DNA from: Geobacter sp.
GTDB lineage: Bacteria > Desulfobacterota > Desulfuromonadia > Geobacterales > Geobacteraceae
NCBI GenBank assembly: GCA_016177775.1
Contig: JACOUQ010000003.1
Location: 161,872 to 225,871 of the forward strand
Reading direction: 5' to 3'
Length of the DNA stretch: 64,000 nt
The notes beneath the pieces were generated by a model, which ran no database searches, was not told the DNA's origin, and saw only the letters and a program-made list of their open reading frames with translations. Numbering within the stretch: the stretch's first letter is position 1; every line of letters starts with the position of its first letter. The position numbers and the translations under genes are program-made. Of the stretch, positions 47,253-55,452 are shown piece after piece.

Positions 47253-47379
47253 CCTTTGACCGACCGACTATTGACCCATGACCGACCAGGTATTGACCTT
47301 TGACTTGCCGCTGCTGACTTTTGACCGACCAGATTATTGACCTTTGACCGACCTGAACATTGACCTATGACCGACCGGC
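47247..47379 (+). repeat. Six iterons of about 22 bp (replication origin)
   Basis: Repeat units similar to TATTGACCTTTGACCGACC start at 47247, 47269, 47291, 47312, 47335 and 47358, so spacing is 21-23 bp, about two helix turns. Units 1, 2, 5 and 6 keep the GACCGACC end; unit 3 changes it to GACTTGCC and unit 4 has TGCTGACTTTTGACC. They begin in the last codons of trfA. Iterons of this kind bind the replication initiator. Confidence 0.88.
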
Positions 47380-47494
47380 ACGAACCTGATTTACACAATT
47401 AATCAGTGCGTTACGGGGTTTTCCACAACCCCCTAACCTTTATCTAACCTTTTTTAACCAATAGAGAAGACCGGATTGGTAGGAAGGAGCAACC
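47380..47494 (+). other. Likely origin opening region (AT-rich, DnaA-like box)
   Basis: Directly after the iterons lie GGGGTT-TTCCAC-AACCCC (a palindrome containing TTTTCCACA, one mismatch from a DnaA box), then CTAACCTTTAT and CTAACCTTTTT as a direct repeat in an AT-rich setting. This is the usual order of iterons, DnaA box and AT-rich melting repeats in iteron plasmids. Confidence 0.6.
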
Positions 47495-47812
47495 ATGAAC
47501 TGTGTGTTTCCGAATGAGGCAGTGAAAGCCGTGATCTCTTATCTGCGTCGTGTCAGACAGACTGTTGTCAACGTTGAAGGCGAGTATGCGCTGATCGAGG
47601 GAATCCCGAACATAAATGCAATCAGGCAGGCCTGCGAGGATGGCGCCGTTTCCATGACCAAGGATGGCTCGATTCTCTTGTGCGGAATCATGATCACCTC
47701 CAATTGGGACACGGTACGGATACGCCGCAGGATTGAGGATCATCTGAGGAAATCAGCTTCGAAGCAGGATATTATCCGCATCGCTGCCTGCCTTGGTGTA
47801 ACCATAAATTAA
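47495..47812 (+). CDS. Hypothetical protein, 105 residues
   Basis: Small soluble protein with no recognised motif; GGAAGGAG precedes the ATG. It lies between the origin and the sigma-like gene and is followed by a short palindrome (GTGTA-TAGC-TACAC, about 47851-47864). A copy-number or regulatory role is possible from its position only. Confidence 0.6.
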   Translation: MNCVFPNEAVKAVISYLRRVRQTVVNVEGEYALIEGIPNINAIRQACEDGAVSMTKDGSILLCGIMITSNWDTVRIRRRIEDHLRKSASKQDIIRIAACLGVTIN

Positions 47813-47954
47813 TATATATGTATACATTGTTTATTTTTGGCTAACCTTCGGTGTATAGCTACACATTAGGCGCTGGTCATCCTTCGCGTTCAGCGATTTG
47901 TTGAAATTCAAAATACATCCTGGCACGGCCAATCTCAGAACTTTGAGCGATGGC

Positions 47955-47994
47955 AAAGCCGGTCAACGGAAATCTCCGTGACCGGCTTTTTTTT
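47955..47994 (+). terminator. Rho-independent terminator
   Basis: AGCCGGTCA(A)CGGA and TCCGTGACCGGCT form a long stem with one bulged A and a four-base loop, followed by a run of eight T. It ends the replication-side transcript just before the sigma-like gene. Confidence 0.85.
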
Positions 47995-48011
47995 ATTTTC
48001 AAGGAGTGGAT

Positions 48012-48572
48012 ATGGATTTTCTGAGGGCGGTTGAATGGGTCAGGGACCATGAAGCGGTCATCAAAGGGAATATTTCGAGGTACCGCAACTTTTCGCCTTA
48101 CGAAGAGTGCGACTATATGCAGGAAGCGTTCGAGGCAGCAATGATTGCCACCCTGCGCAGCAGGAACAAGGGAATACCATTTGAAGCCGCCTTCTGGAAA
48201 ATCTTCCGCAGGCAGGTGTGTCTCTTCACGCCAAATCCCGACGACCTGTCAAATGGCTCGAATTCCGTGCCGTCGCACCTCTGCTCGGTTGACATCGATT
48301 CTGTAACCATAACGCAGCGACCAAAGAAAAAGAGCAAGAGGCCCTGCATCGAGGCGGTCTATGACGCGGTCTCCCATTTCCTCACCGAGAAGGAACAGCA
48401 AGCCATCTCCTTGTCCCTGGGGATCACGGAAGAAGGGAGGCTTTCCAATTACGAGATTGCCGAGCGACTCGGCTGCTCAGCCGCAAACGTCCGTGACATC
48501 CTCGGAAGGGCAAATAGGAGACTCAAATGCCTTGTCATGAAGGGGTCCATCGACCCCAGTAGGCTACGATAG
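48012..48572 (+). CDS. Sigma-70-like RNA polymerase sigma factor of the element
   Basis: 186 residues from ATG 48012 (AAGGAG 5 bases upstream; a GTG at 48006 is possible). The N-terminal half resembles sigma region 2 (SPYEECDYMQEAFEAAMIATL, then GIPFEAAFW). The C-terminal half has a clear region 4 helix-turn-helix (LTEKEQQAISL ... SNYEIAERLGCSAANVRDILGRANRRLK). It sits between the origin and the partition locus. It may direct RNA polymerase to the shared element promoters. Confidence 0.75.
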   Translation: MDFLRAVEWVRDHEAVIKGNISRYRNFSPYEECDYMQEAFEAAMIATLRSRNKGIPFEAAFWKIFRRQVCLFTPNPDDLSNGSNSVPSHLCSVDIDSVTITQRPKKKSKRPCIEAVYDAVSHFLTEKEQQAISLSLGITEEGRLSNYEIAERLGCSAANVRDILGRANRRLKCLVMKGSIDPSRLR

Positions 48573-48604
48573 CAAGTTTTCCATCAATGGCGCCATGAAT
48601 GGCT

Positions 48605-48716
48605 CCATTTTGGTACGCCGGCAGCGAGTATCCATTATTGGTGCAGTATTGAATCCATAATCGTCGCCATTATTGGTTCTTTGTTACCTGCTCGCCAAAA
48701 AATGCACCATTTTGTT
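48605..48716 (+). repeat. parC-like centromere repeats
   Basis: Four copies of CCATTWTTGGT-like sequence lie upstream of parM: 48605-48614 (CCATTTTGGT), 48632-48642 and 48667-48677 (CCATTATTGGT) and 48707-48716 (CCATTTTGTT), at 27-40 bp spacing. Repeats like these are the binding sites of ParR in ParMRC loci and are normally just upstream of parM. Confidence 0.6.
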
Positions 48717-48721
48717 GCCCA

Positions 48722-48749
48722 TTTACCTTCCCCCCATCGTGATTATATA
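48722..48749 (+). promoter_or_regulatory. Shared element promoter, copy C (partition operon)
   Basis: TTTACC, the 16-base spacer TTCCCCCCATCGTGAT, then TATATA. One base of the spacer differs from copy A. It lies just after the centromere-like repeats and reads into parM and parR. Confidence 0.75.
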
Positions 48750-48796
48750 TGCAGGGGATAAAATCTCCCATACTCTGCACCAAAAAGGAGATACTC

Positions 48797-49678
48797 ATGG
48801 ACGTGCTGGTTTGTGATCTCGGATTTTCATCGGCGAAGTGGATTTACAGCGGGCGTAAAGGAAGGATAGTTTCCGCCTTCAGCTACAACGGGGAGAATCT
48901 GCTGATAGGGGAAGAAGCGCTGTTGACTTCCGGTTCTTCTTACCTGAAAACAATGGAAGAACTGGTAAGGTATTACCCAGTCTTCGTTGAACATTGTCAA
49001 AAGGTGGCAGCGACCGAAGGAGACTTACTCCTTGCCGTTGGACTCCCATATTCTTTCTGGCAAGAGCAGCACAGACCTGGCGGAGCGGTCCCCGCGCTGG
49101 CAAAGTCGTTGACCGGTGGCGCGGTCAAGGAAGTCGCCATATTCCCCCAGGGCCTCGGCGGACTCAGGGACTACCTGGACAAGCTGGAAGAACGCCCAAC
49201 GGGGAACGTGCTCGGCATCGATATCGGATTCAACACCATAATCTTCACGTTATTCTCCCCCCAACGGAAACAGATCATCCACGGCAAGACCCTCAACAAA
49301 CGCGGGGTCCATCAGATGGCAACGAGTTTCCTACTTCCACGCATAAAGAGCCTTGCTCCATCAGGGACCTTCACTCCGGTCGAGATCGCGTTTCTGATCG
49401 AGAAGGGCTATCTCCAATACGGCTTCGAGCGACATGATGTCACCAGAGAGATCCGCGAAGCCGGCGTCGCTTACATCGAGCATATCATCAGAGATGTTCA
49501 GGGGGAACTGCAGGCGCACGTTGGAATGCATGCGGATTTTGAGCGAGTGCTGCTGTTCGGTGGCGGCTCCGCCCTGGTCAAGGATGAATTCCCGGCCAAG
49601 AACATCGAGGTCGTTATCCTTCCCGAGCCTGAATTTGCCAATGCCAGGGGCTTCCTGTCACTTGCCGGTGGAAAGTGA
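48797..49678 (+). CDS. parM: ParM/StbA-like actin-family segregation ATPase
   Basis: 293 residues from ATG 48797, preceded by AAGGAG; a frame from 48749 is longer but lacks a site. Actin-fold motifs are VCDLGFSSAKW (phosphate 1), GIDIGFNTIIF (phosphate 2, about 150-160) and LLFGGGSALV (adenosine, about 255-265). ParM filaments push plasmid copies apart. The next gene, 8 bp away, is a ParR-like partner. Confidence 0.85.
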   Translation: MDVLVCDLGFSSAKWIYSGRKGRIVSAFSYNGENLLIGEEALLTSGSSYLKTMEELVRYYPVFVEHCQKVAATEGDLLLAVGLPYSFWQEQHRPGGAVPALAKSLTGGAVKEVAIFPQGLGGLRDYLDKLEERPTGNVLGIDIGFNTIIFTLFSPQRKQIIHGKTLNKRGVHQMATSFLLPRIKSLAPSGTFTPVEIAFLIEKGYLQYGFERHDVTREIREAGVAYIEHIIRDVQGELQAHVGMHADFERVLLFGGGSALVKDEFPAKNIEVVILPEPEFANARGFLSLAGGK

Positions 49679-49685
49679 GCTTGCC

Positions 49686-50000
49686 ATGCCACAGTACACT
49701 ATCAAGCTGAACACGTATGACCCGGACATCGTCGAGGCGTTCGAGCGGTTGCGCAAAAGCCGGAAGCAGGCCGCTTTCACCCATGAGGCGCTTAAGTATT
49801 TCCTCGCATCGGAGAAGGGGGTACAGGTGATTGACCTCATGAGCCATGACTATTTACAGCCTTCTCGTTCCGCTCACATCGATAACAAGGTTGAACTACC
49901 CCAGAACCGCGTACAGACAGAACAGACCGTTTTCCCAGAACCAGACTCCGACCTGTCAAAAGGCTATTGTAGTGACGTTATGGAAAAAATCCTGAAGTAG
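49686..50000 (+). CDS. parR: ParR/StbB-like partition adaptor
   Basis: 104 residues. The N-terminal half looks like a ribbon-helix-helix (YTIKLNTYDPDIVEAFERLRKS), and the tail is a flexible acidic region. It follows parM with a GGTGG site before its ATG at 49686. ParR-type proteins bind the centromere repeats and cap the ParM filament. The assignment rests on size, fold and position. Confidence 0.65.
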   Translation: MPQYTIKLNTYDPDIVEAFERLRKSRKQAAFTHEALKYFLASEKGVQVIDLMSHDYLQPSRSAHIDNKVELPQNRVQTEQTVFPEPDSDLSKGYCSDVMEKILK

Positions 50001-50095
50001 TGCAGGAAGTATCAGGAAGAGGGCTGGAAAATTTTTGAAAATCCAGGTTGATTGTTAACCCAAGCCGGCAAAAGCCGATGAACACGGGAGGATTG

Positions 50096-50332
50096 ATGTT
50101 TGACGACAATATAGTGGTCGCTAAGTATAAAGAAGGAGCCAGACTTTGGGAGATCGCAGAATATACTGGCTTAGCTCCCGGCTATCGGTCTGGAGGAGAT
50201 GGTAGAGAAGAAGTTGGAGCTGGGGGAAAGGTGAGCGATGGTGAATTAGAGGAATCCCTAGTAGAAAATCGTATTCACCATCCCAAGGAAAAAACGGATG
50301 CTCCCATTTTGTTCCCCAAAAAGGATTCCTAA
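50096..50332 (+). CDS. Hypothetical protein, 78 residues
   Basis: The start is ATG 50096, with GGGAGGATTG upstream. The first 30 residues (YKEGARLWEIAEYTGLAPG) could form a helix-turn-helix; the rest is low in order and rich in Glu, Gly and Lys. It may be a truncated DNA-binding protein. No function can be assigned. Confidence 0.4.
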   Translation: MFDDNIVVAKYKEGARLWEIAEYTGLAPGYRSGGDGREEVGAGGKVSDGELEESLVENRIHHPKEKTDAPILFPKKDS

Positions 50333-50451
50333 AACAAGCACTAGAATAGATCCGGAAATGGACCAAATTAGAAGCGAAGATGCCGGGAATTTCTCTATAT
50401 ACATTTATGAAATAAATGTGATCTATTACAGACTTTAGGAAGGCTCGCCCC

Positions 50452-51081
50452 ATGCCGTCAAAGACCGCCATCATTGCCTATCATTACCATGTCCTTTCCG
50501 GACACCAGCAACTCTTCGACCAGGTGGAGAGCCGAATATGCTCAGCTTATCGGAAAGGGTTCTCCGTGGTGGAGATCACGAGGATTATCGGTTCCAAAAA
50601 GGCTGATTATGCCCACGCTGTTCTCGTAAAACATAGGGTAATCAACCAGGGGAAACGGGGCCGCCCGGCAAAGGACTCAGTCCCTCCAGTTCTCGCCGCC
50701 TACCTGCAGAGGCGAGCGATCTCCTTTGCCAAATGGTGCGCCGGCTGGGGGTTCGATATTTGGGACGCGGGACACGCCATCAGAGAAAACGCCGATGGAC
50801 CGGTGCTGGATGCCGTGAGGCGGGACTTTCCCGGCTGCTATGTAAGGATGCGCAAGCTGAAGGAATATCCTGACTACGTTCACCCGCCTCAATGCCCGTC
50901 GAAGAAGCTGGAAGCCAAGGTCATCTGGGATAACTGGGAGCACTGCTATCGTGCCGAACAGATTGAGAATGGCACGGTGCGGGGATATGGGTTAAACATG
51001 GAAGACGCGATCAGGAATCTCAAGGTGAGTCACAACTTTGGACTGATGCTGGTGCGACTTGAGATGGGATGCGGAGAATGA
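50452..51081 (+). CDS. Hypothetical protein, 209 residues, possible DNA-binding
   Basis: 209 residues with a possible helix-turn-helix (SVVEITRIIGSKKADYAHAV, about 38-57) followed by GKRGRPAKD, an AT-hook-like basic patch (67-75), then a tryptophan-rich segment (AKWCAGWGFDIWDAG). It is the last gene of the element before the tRNA fragment. No family is recognised. Confidence 0.6.
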   Translation: MPSKTAIIAYHYHVLSGHQQLFDQVESRICSAYRKGFSVVEITRIIGSKKADYAHAVLVKHRVINQGKRGRPAKDSVPPVLAAYLQRRAISFAKWCAGWGFDIWDAGHAIRENADGPVLDAVRRDFPGCYVRMRKLKEYPDYVHPPQCPSKKLEAKVIWDNWEHCYRAEQIENGTVRGYGLNMEDAIRNLKVSHNFGLMLVRLEMGCGE

Positions 51082-51120
51082 TGTTTCTGAAGGCAAGTTC
51101 CCGCTTATGCGCTCAACTGT

Positions 51121-51164
51121 TGCAGATTGGTTGCTGGGGGGTTCGAATCCCCTCCTCCACACCA
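51121..51164 (+). other. tRNA 3'-end fragment, likely attachment site (attR)
   Basis: The stretch ends with a T-arm (stem GGGGG/CCCCT around TTCGAAT, 51137-51153), a 7-base acceptor strand CCTCCAC, discriminator A and CCA (51162-51164). The matching 5' acceptor GTGGAGG and the rest of a tRNA are missing upstream. Integrases that use tRNA 3' ends leave exactly such a copy at the far end of an element. The CCA end points right, so the element should lie to the left and an intact tRNA copy beyond the window. Confidence 0.6.
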
Positions 51165-51200
51165 ATTTCACTTATCTTGCCATCTTGCGACGCCAGTGCC

Positions 51201-51455
51201 TCATTCCTCCCCACGGGCTTTTTTTTCGGCGTGATACACCTTCTCTGGGTGATATCTATTGATTTCAGCATTGACTTTTTTATACCGGCCTATAACCTTT
51301 TCCAACTCAGGTCCGCGGCGCCCGGCCTTCCGCTCTGCTAAAATATGTTTTTCCAATTGAAGAGATTCTTGGCAGAGAGTGACCAACTCCTTGGACGGTT
51401 CAGAACTACATCCACACAATGCTCCAAAAAGAGTCATTAGGACGAGGTGCTTCAT
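51201..51455 (-). CDS. Small lipoprotein
   Basis: 84 residues from ATG 51455; a longer frame to 51596 lacks a ribosome-binding site and is rejected. The signal peptide ends in the lipobox LCGC with the cysteine at about 16, and the rest is charged and helical. It is the first gene to the right of the proposed attachment site. Its function is unknown. Confidence 0.65.
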   Translation of the reverse strand: MKHLVLMTLFGALCGCSSEPSKELVTLCQESLQLEKHILAERKAGRRGPELEKVIGRYKKVNAEINRYHPEKVYHAEKKARGEE

Positions 51456-51608
51456 CTTTCCGCCTTTTCGTGTATTCTCCATGATATCTCGCATGCTACA
51501 GGCACACTGTCTCCACTGCGGGAAACCCTTATCTCCAAAAGCAAAGCTACTTCCCTGCCAGAAGCTCAATTCATTCCCGCTCGAATCGCTCTCCATATCT
51601 GATTTGTT

Positions 51609-52724
51609 TCAGATGTCCAGATCAACCCATAACGCGGCATGATCGGACGCGGCATCAACGTTTTTCTTAATGGTCGGTAGATGCGGGAAAAGAGTACCGT
51701 TCTCACCGCCCCATACGCCTCGGCGTTCAATTCCACCCTTCTTCACCTTCTTGGATAGCTTGGGTGACATAAGGATGTAATCCAGTTTGCTGGATTTGGT
51801 ACCGTTGCCATGGGTACCCGGTCGCCCATCCCCCTCAAATTTCGAATGCGCCATAATGTCCGTCAACGTCGATCCTTCTCGGATCAATGGATCCATTGGA
51901 CTTGCATCCGGAACTTCATTGAGGTCACCTATCACCACAACATGGTCGAAGCCGTCAGCAACACGCTCATCGTAGATCGCTCGTACTCGTTTCGCCTGAC
52001 GAAGCCGTTTCGCTGCCGATTCCGCTGGCTTGCCGTATCCCTTGCTTTTGAAATGGTTAACAAGCAGCAGAAGCGTATTGCCTTGCGAGGTCTTGATTTC
52101 GTACTCAGCACAATCCCGACTGAAAATTGTGCCTTCATCGTCTTTATCATCTACATGACTGAGCATCCGGACAATTCTGTATTCCTCCTTGGACATGACC
52201 CCAACGTCAATTCCACGGTCATCGTTGCCATCGATCAGCATTACGTGTTCGAAAGACTCCACACCAACTTTCGACATCACATCCTCGTTGAAGCGCTTAA
52301 GGCCGATACGATTCTCCGCCTCAACCACACACAGCACATCTGCGTTCAGCAAACCTATTACCCGGGCAGTATTCTCGGTAGCGGATTCTTTGACGGGTTC
52401 CTTAATGAGTTCAAACCAGCCAATCCAGTCACCTCGTCCGCCAGCGGCGATTTCAACCGGCTTGTTCTTGGGTTTGTAAAGGAACTTGCCGCGAATGTCG
52501 CGAAGCTGGATGTATTTGTTCTTCCCTTGGGTCAGTAAACCTCTTTGCCGCTTCATGATCTCGAGCAATTCTGACTTTGTGTCGTCGGAGTACTCATCCT
52601 CCTGGATCAAATCGTTCAGACGCTTGAAATCCTCCAGTGCTGCCTTGCCGTCCGCCCAAGTAGCGAGATTCATAAGTTTGGCGCGTTCGAACATGTTCTC
52701 AACGTTGAATGTTGCCAATCGCAT
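51609..52724 (-). CDS. Endonuclease/exonuclease/phosphatase-family protein
   Basis: 371 residues. Start taken at the ATG 52722-52724, with AAGGAGG 8 bases upstream; an ATG two codons earlier (52730) is also possible. Family motifs are TFNVENMFER at the N-terminus, CVVEAENRIG, VIGDLNEVPD, SKLDYILMS and the C-terminal SDHAALWVD. The fold uses a metal-bound His/Asp site to cut phosphodiesters; substrates range from DNA to lipids and cannot be read here. Confidence 0.82.
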   Translation of the reverse strand: MRLATFNVENMFERAKLMNLATWADGKAALEDFKRLNDLIQEDEYSDDTKSELLEIMKRQRGLLTQGKNKYIQLRDIRGKFLYKPKNKPVEIAAGGRGDWIGWFELIKEPVKESATENTARVIGLLNADVLCVVEAENRIGLKRFNEDVMSKVGVESFEHVMLIDGNDDRGIDVGVMSKEEYRIVRMLSHVDDKDDEGTIFSRDCAEYEIKTSQGNTLLLLVNHFKSKGYGKPAESAAKRLRQAKRVRAIYDERVADGFDHVVVIGDLNEVPDASPMDPLIREGSTLTDIMAHSKFEGDGRPGTHGNGTKSSKLDYILMSPKLSKKVKKGGIERRGVWGGENGTLFPHLPTIKKNVDAASDHAALWVDLDI

Positions 52725-53387
52725 ATCCATTCCCTCCTTGGAAAAATGGCCACCGGAAATTACCCAGGCGGCTTTAAATTAATCTTCAATAACATATTAA
52801 TTCATGCTTATAAAGATGAATTTTTATACACACATCAAGGAAGACAAGGAGTAAGACTTGGAAATGCGAAGCTGAACGGAAGGACTTTGACCGCAGGGGC
52901 TCTCATTAGTAGAGAGAAGGACTGTGAATCCATCTCCAACCTCTGACAGCAGGGTAGACTTCAAAAATTCGGCTGCCGCAGAAACATCGCCAGCTTGACC
53001 AAAAATGTGCTCCAGAAACCTGTATATCTTCTCGTTTCGTTTGCTTCGGCTCCTAAATATCGCACGTTATCCATTTGTTTTTATTAGTCTTTTACGTAAT
53101 ACGGATGCATAAACGGATTCAACGGAGACAGATAAGAAAAAAACGAGGCCCAGCGGTTTCTCTTTGAGTCAACTGTTCACAGGCTTTTACCGGTGAATAG
53201 AAATAATTTCATCCGACGCGATCCTTACAGGGCCGACCTTTCTGTAGAATTCGGGTTTCAAAACTATTCAGGATGGCGCACATTTTTTCTGGGCAGTTTT
53301 CTCGCCAAACGGATGCAAAAACGGATGCAAAAGCCATCAAGACAACAAAAAAGGACTTAACCATGTCGGCTAAGTCCTTGATTTTTC
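52725..53387. other. Intergenic region before tRNA-Gly, with a repeated 25-bp unit
   Basis: About 660 bases without a gene I can support. The unit ACGGATGCAWAAACGGATKCAA occurs at 53101-53125 and, imperfectly, at 53309-53333. The AT-rich sequence and frames that read through the tRNA are typical of the scars left by integrases at tRNA genes. The tRNA terminator occupies the right end. Confidence 0.45.
53347..53381 (-). terminator. Rho-independent terminator of tRNA-Gly
   Basis: On the minus strand, AAGGACTTA and TAAGTCCTT form a nine-base-pair stem followed by a T-run. It lies a few bases past the tRNA CCA end. Confidence 0.85.
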
Positions 53388-53462
<75 letters not shown>

Positions 53463-53475
53463 TCAACGAGCTTCT

Positions 53476-54186
53476 TTATATAACAAAACCCGCTTTTTGA
53501 GTCAAGCACTTTTTTTCATCGCCGACAACCCTGCCGTCGCGCAGAATGATGGTGCGGTCGGTGTAGTCGCAGTTTGCCGGGTTGTGGGTGACCATGATGA
53601 TGGTCTGGCCGCCATTGTTCAGCTCCCGGAACAGCGCCATCACCTCGTCGCTGGTGGCGGAATCCAGGTTGCCGGTCGGCTCGTCGGCCAGTAGTATGTG
53701 CGGGTTGTTGACGATGGCCCGGGCGATCGCAACCCGCTCCTGCTCGCCGCCGGAGAGCTGGTTCGGAAGCCGGTCAGTCTTGGCACCGAGGCCTACCCTG
53801 GCAAGTGCGCCACGGGCAGCGTCCAGCTTCTCCCCCTTCTTCTTTTTCGATATGGCCAAGGGGAGCATGACGTTTTCCAAGGCGGTCAGGTAGGGGATCA
53901 GATGGAACGACTGGAAGACGAACCCCAGATGCCGGGCGCGGAAGTCCGCCAATGCCTCGCCCGGCAAAGTGTAGAGCTTGACTCCGGCCATCTCCACGGT
54001 CCCGTCGCTGGGGTGGTTGATCCCCCCCAGAACGGACAGGAGCGTACTCTTCCCGGAGCCGGACTGTCCCATGATGGTGACGAACTCACCCTCGTCGATG
54101 CGGAAATCGACCCCGCGCAACGCCTCGACGGTCTCACCACCGCTTGTGTACTGTTTTTTCAGGTTGGAAATCTGTATCAATGACAT
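53476..54186 (-). CDS. ABC transporter ATP-binding protein (LolD/MacB type)
   Basis: 236 residues from ATG 54186, with GAGG upstream; a longer frame to 54273 is repeat sequence. Walker A GQSGSGKS, signature LSGGEQERVAIARA, Walker B ILLADEPTGNLD and the H-loop are intact. It works with the permease gene 105 bp upstream. The transported substrate is not known; the context suggests a metal or a redox cargo. Confidence 0.9.
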   Translation of the reverse strand: MSLIQISNLKKQYTSGGETVEALRGVDFRIDEGEFVTIMGQSGSGKSTLLSVLGGINHPSDGTVEMAGVKLYTLPGEALADFRARHLGFVFQSFHLIPYLTALENVMLPLAISKKKKGEKLDAARGALARVGLGAKTDRLPNQLSGGEQERVAIARAIVNNPHILLADEPTGNLDSATSDEVMALFRELNNGGQTIIMVTHNPANCDYTDRTIILRDGRVVGDEKKCLTQKAGFVI

Positions 54187-54204
54187 GCATACCTCAGATT
54201 TATT

Positions 54205-54268
54205 GCCATGTAAGGCAGACCCGTGTGTCTGCCCGAATTTGGGCGAACACATAGGTTCGCCCCTACCA
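54205..54268. repeat. Intergenic double-hairpin repeat
   Basis: Two adjoining inverted repeats: GGCAGACCC...TCTGCC and GGGCGAAC...GTTCGCCC. It lies between the permease and ATPase genes of one operon, so it probably moderates the message rather than ends it. Confidence 0.6.
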
Positions 54269-54291
54269 TTCACGTCTCACATCTCACGCAT

Positions 54292-55452
54292 TTAAAGCGC
54301 CCTCAGCGCCTCCGTCGGGTCCATCCTGCTGGCATGCAGCGCCGGATAGAGGCTTGCCAGCAAGCCTACCACCACGGCCAGGGCAATAGAGCCGCCGGCT
54401 ATAGGCCCGCTCAGGACCAATGCGGCGTCCTTTGATTCGGCCATGAACGGCAGCGCCAGCTTCGCTCCGCCGAGACCCGCTGCATACCCCAGCAGACCGG
54501 CAAGAAGACTCACCAGCCCCGCTTCCAGGAGTATGATCCGCATTACGTGCATCCTGCGGAAACCTATGGCGCGGAAGACGCCGATCTCGGTGGTCCGCTC
54601 GTTAACGCTCCCCATCATGGTGACGAAGACGATCAACGAGCCGATGAAGACCACTACCCCGGCCATGGCGTAGGAAAAGCGCTTGAAGTGATCCAGGGCC
54701 TTTATGCGCCCCTCCACCACCTGTTGGATCGCGGAAACCTTGGCATCCGGGATCTTCTCCGCGATCTGGTTCACCATGTCGCTTATGGGGCAGCCGGCAC
54801 AGAGGGCCGCCACCTCAACCAGGGTGATCTTGCCTTTCTTGCCCAAGAGCTCCTGTGCCTTGTCCAGGCGCGCGAAAATGAGGGAGTCGTCCTGCGAGCC
54901 GGTATGGTCCAGAACCCCGGCAACCTTGAATTGCTGGCCACTTATCTCCAGGCTGTCACCATCCGTGACATTCAGCAGATTCGCGGCCTCGCTGCCGAGA
55001 AGGACCTCGTCCGCGTTTTTCGGCTCTGCACCGAAGATCTTCCACCACTGCTTCATCTTCAGCTCTTTGTCGAACTGGACACCGACGAGCATGGCGTCCT
55101 TGCCGCCAACCTTCACCCCGCCCAGCACCTTGGGGGCTACTGCCGAGATGTTCCGGTTATTGGCTATTGTGCTGATCTTGGCAAGATCTGCCTCGTGGAT
55201 TTCACGCTGATCAAAGGTCACCCCGCCGAGGCTGATGCCGCCGTAGCTCATGGAAAGGTCGTTGCTGCGCGGCGTGATAAGGATGTTGGCCCCGAACTCG
55301 TCCATCTTCCGGCCGATGTCGCTGGACATGGACTCAGTGAGGGTCACCAGGGTGACGATGGTGGCAATCCCCACCATCAGCCCGACGGTGAGAAACGCCA
55401 TCTTCGCCTTCCGCCGCCGCAGATTGTTGAGAGATATGTTATGCAGTTTCAT
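54292..55452 (-). CDS. ABC transporter permease (MacB/FtsX family)
   Basis: 386 residues with an N-terminal membrane helix, a large periplasmic domain (about 45-265), and three C-terminal helices. This is the MacB/FtsX layout, in which the protein transmits ATP energy to periplasmic or lipoprotein substrates. Located between the DUF2318 gene (contiguous) and the ATPase. Confidence 0.88.
   Translation of the reverse strand: MKLHNISLNNLRRRKAKMAFLTVGLMVGIATIVTLVTLTESMSSDIGRKMDEFGANILITPRSNDLSMSYGGISLGGVTFDQREIHEADLAKISTIANNRNISAVAPKVLGGVKVGGKDAMLVGVQFDKELKMKQWWKIFGAEPKNADEVLLGSEAANLLNVTDGDSLEISGQQFKVAGVLDHTGSQDDSLIFARLDKAQELLGKKGKITLVEVAALCAGCPISDMVNQIAEKIPDAKVSAIQQVVEGRIKALDHFKRFSYAMAGVVVFIGSLIVFVTMMGSVNERTTEIGVFRAIGFRRMHVMRIILLEAGLVSLLAGLLGYAAGLGGAKLALPFMAESKDAALVLSGPIAGGSIALAVVVGLLASLYPALHASRMDPTEALRAL

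Noticed and set aside
46404..51081. A CRISPR array suspected from regular repeats at 47247-47379
   Set aside because: The repeats are contiguous, about 22 bp, have no unique spacers and adjoin a trfA gene, so they are iterons.
52746..52946. A 66-residue plus-strand frame beside the endonuclease gene
   Set aside because: No ribosome-binding site, no recognisable motif and lack of context; treated as intergenic.
54187..54273. N-terminal extension of the ABC ATPase
   Set aside because: The extra residues are encoded by an intergenic hairpin repeat; ATG 54186 has a ribosome site and gives the normal family start.
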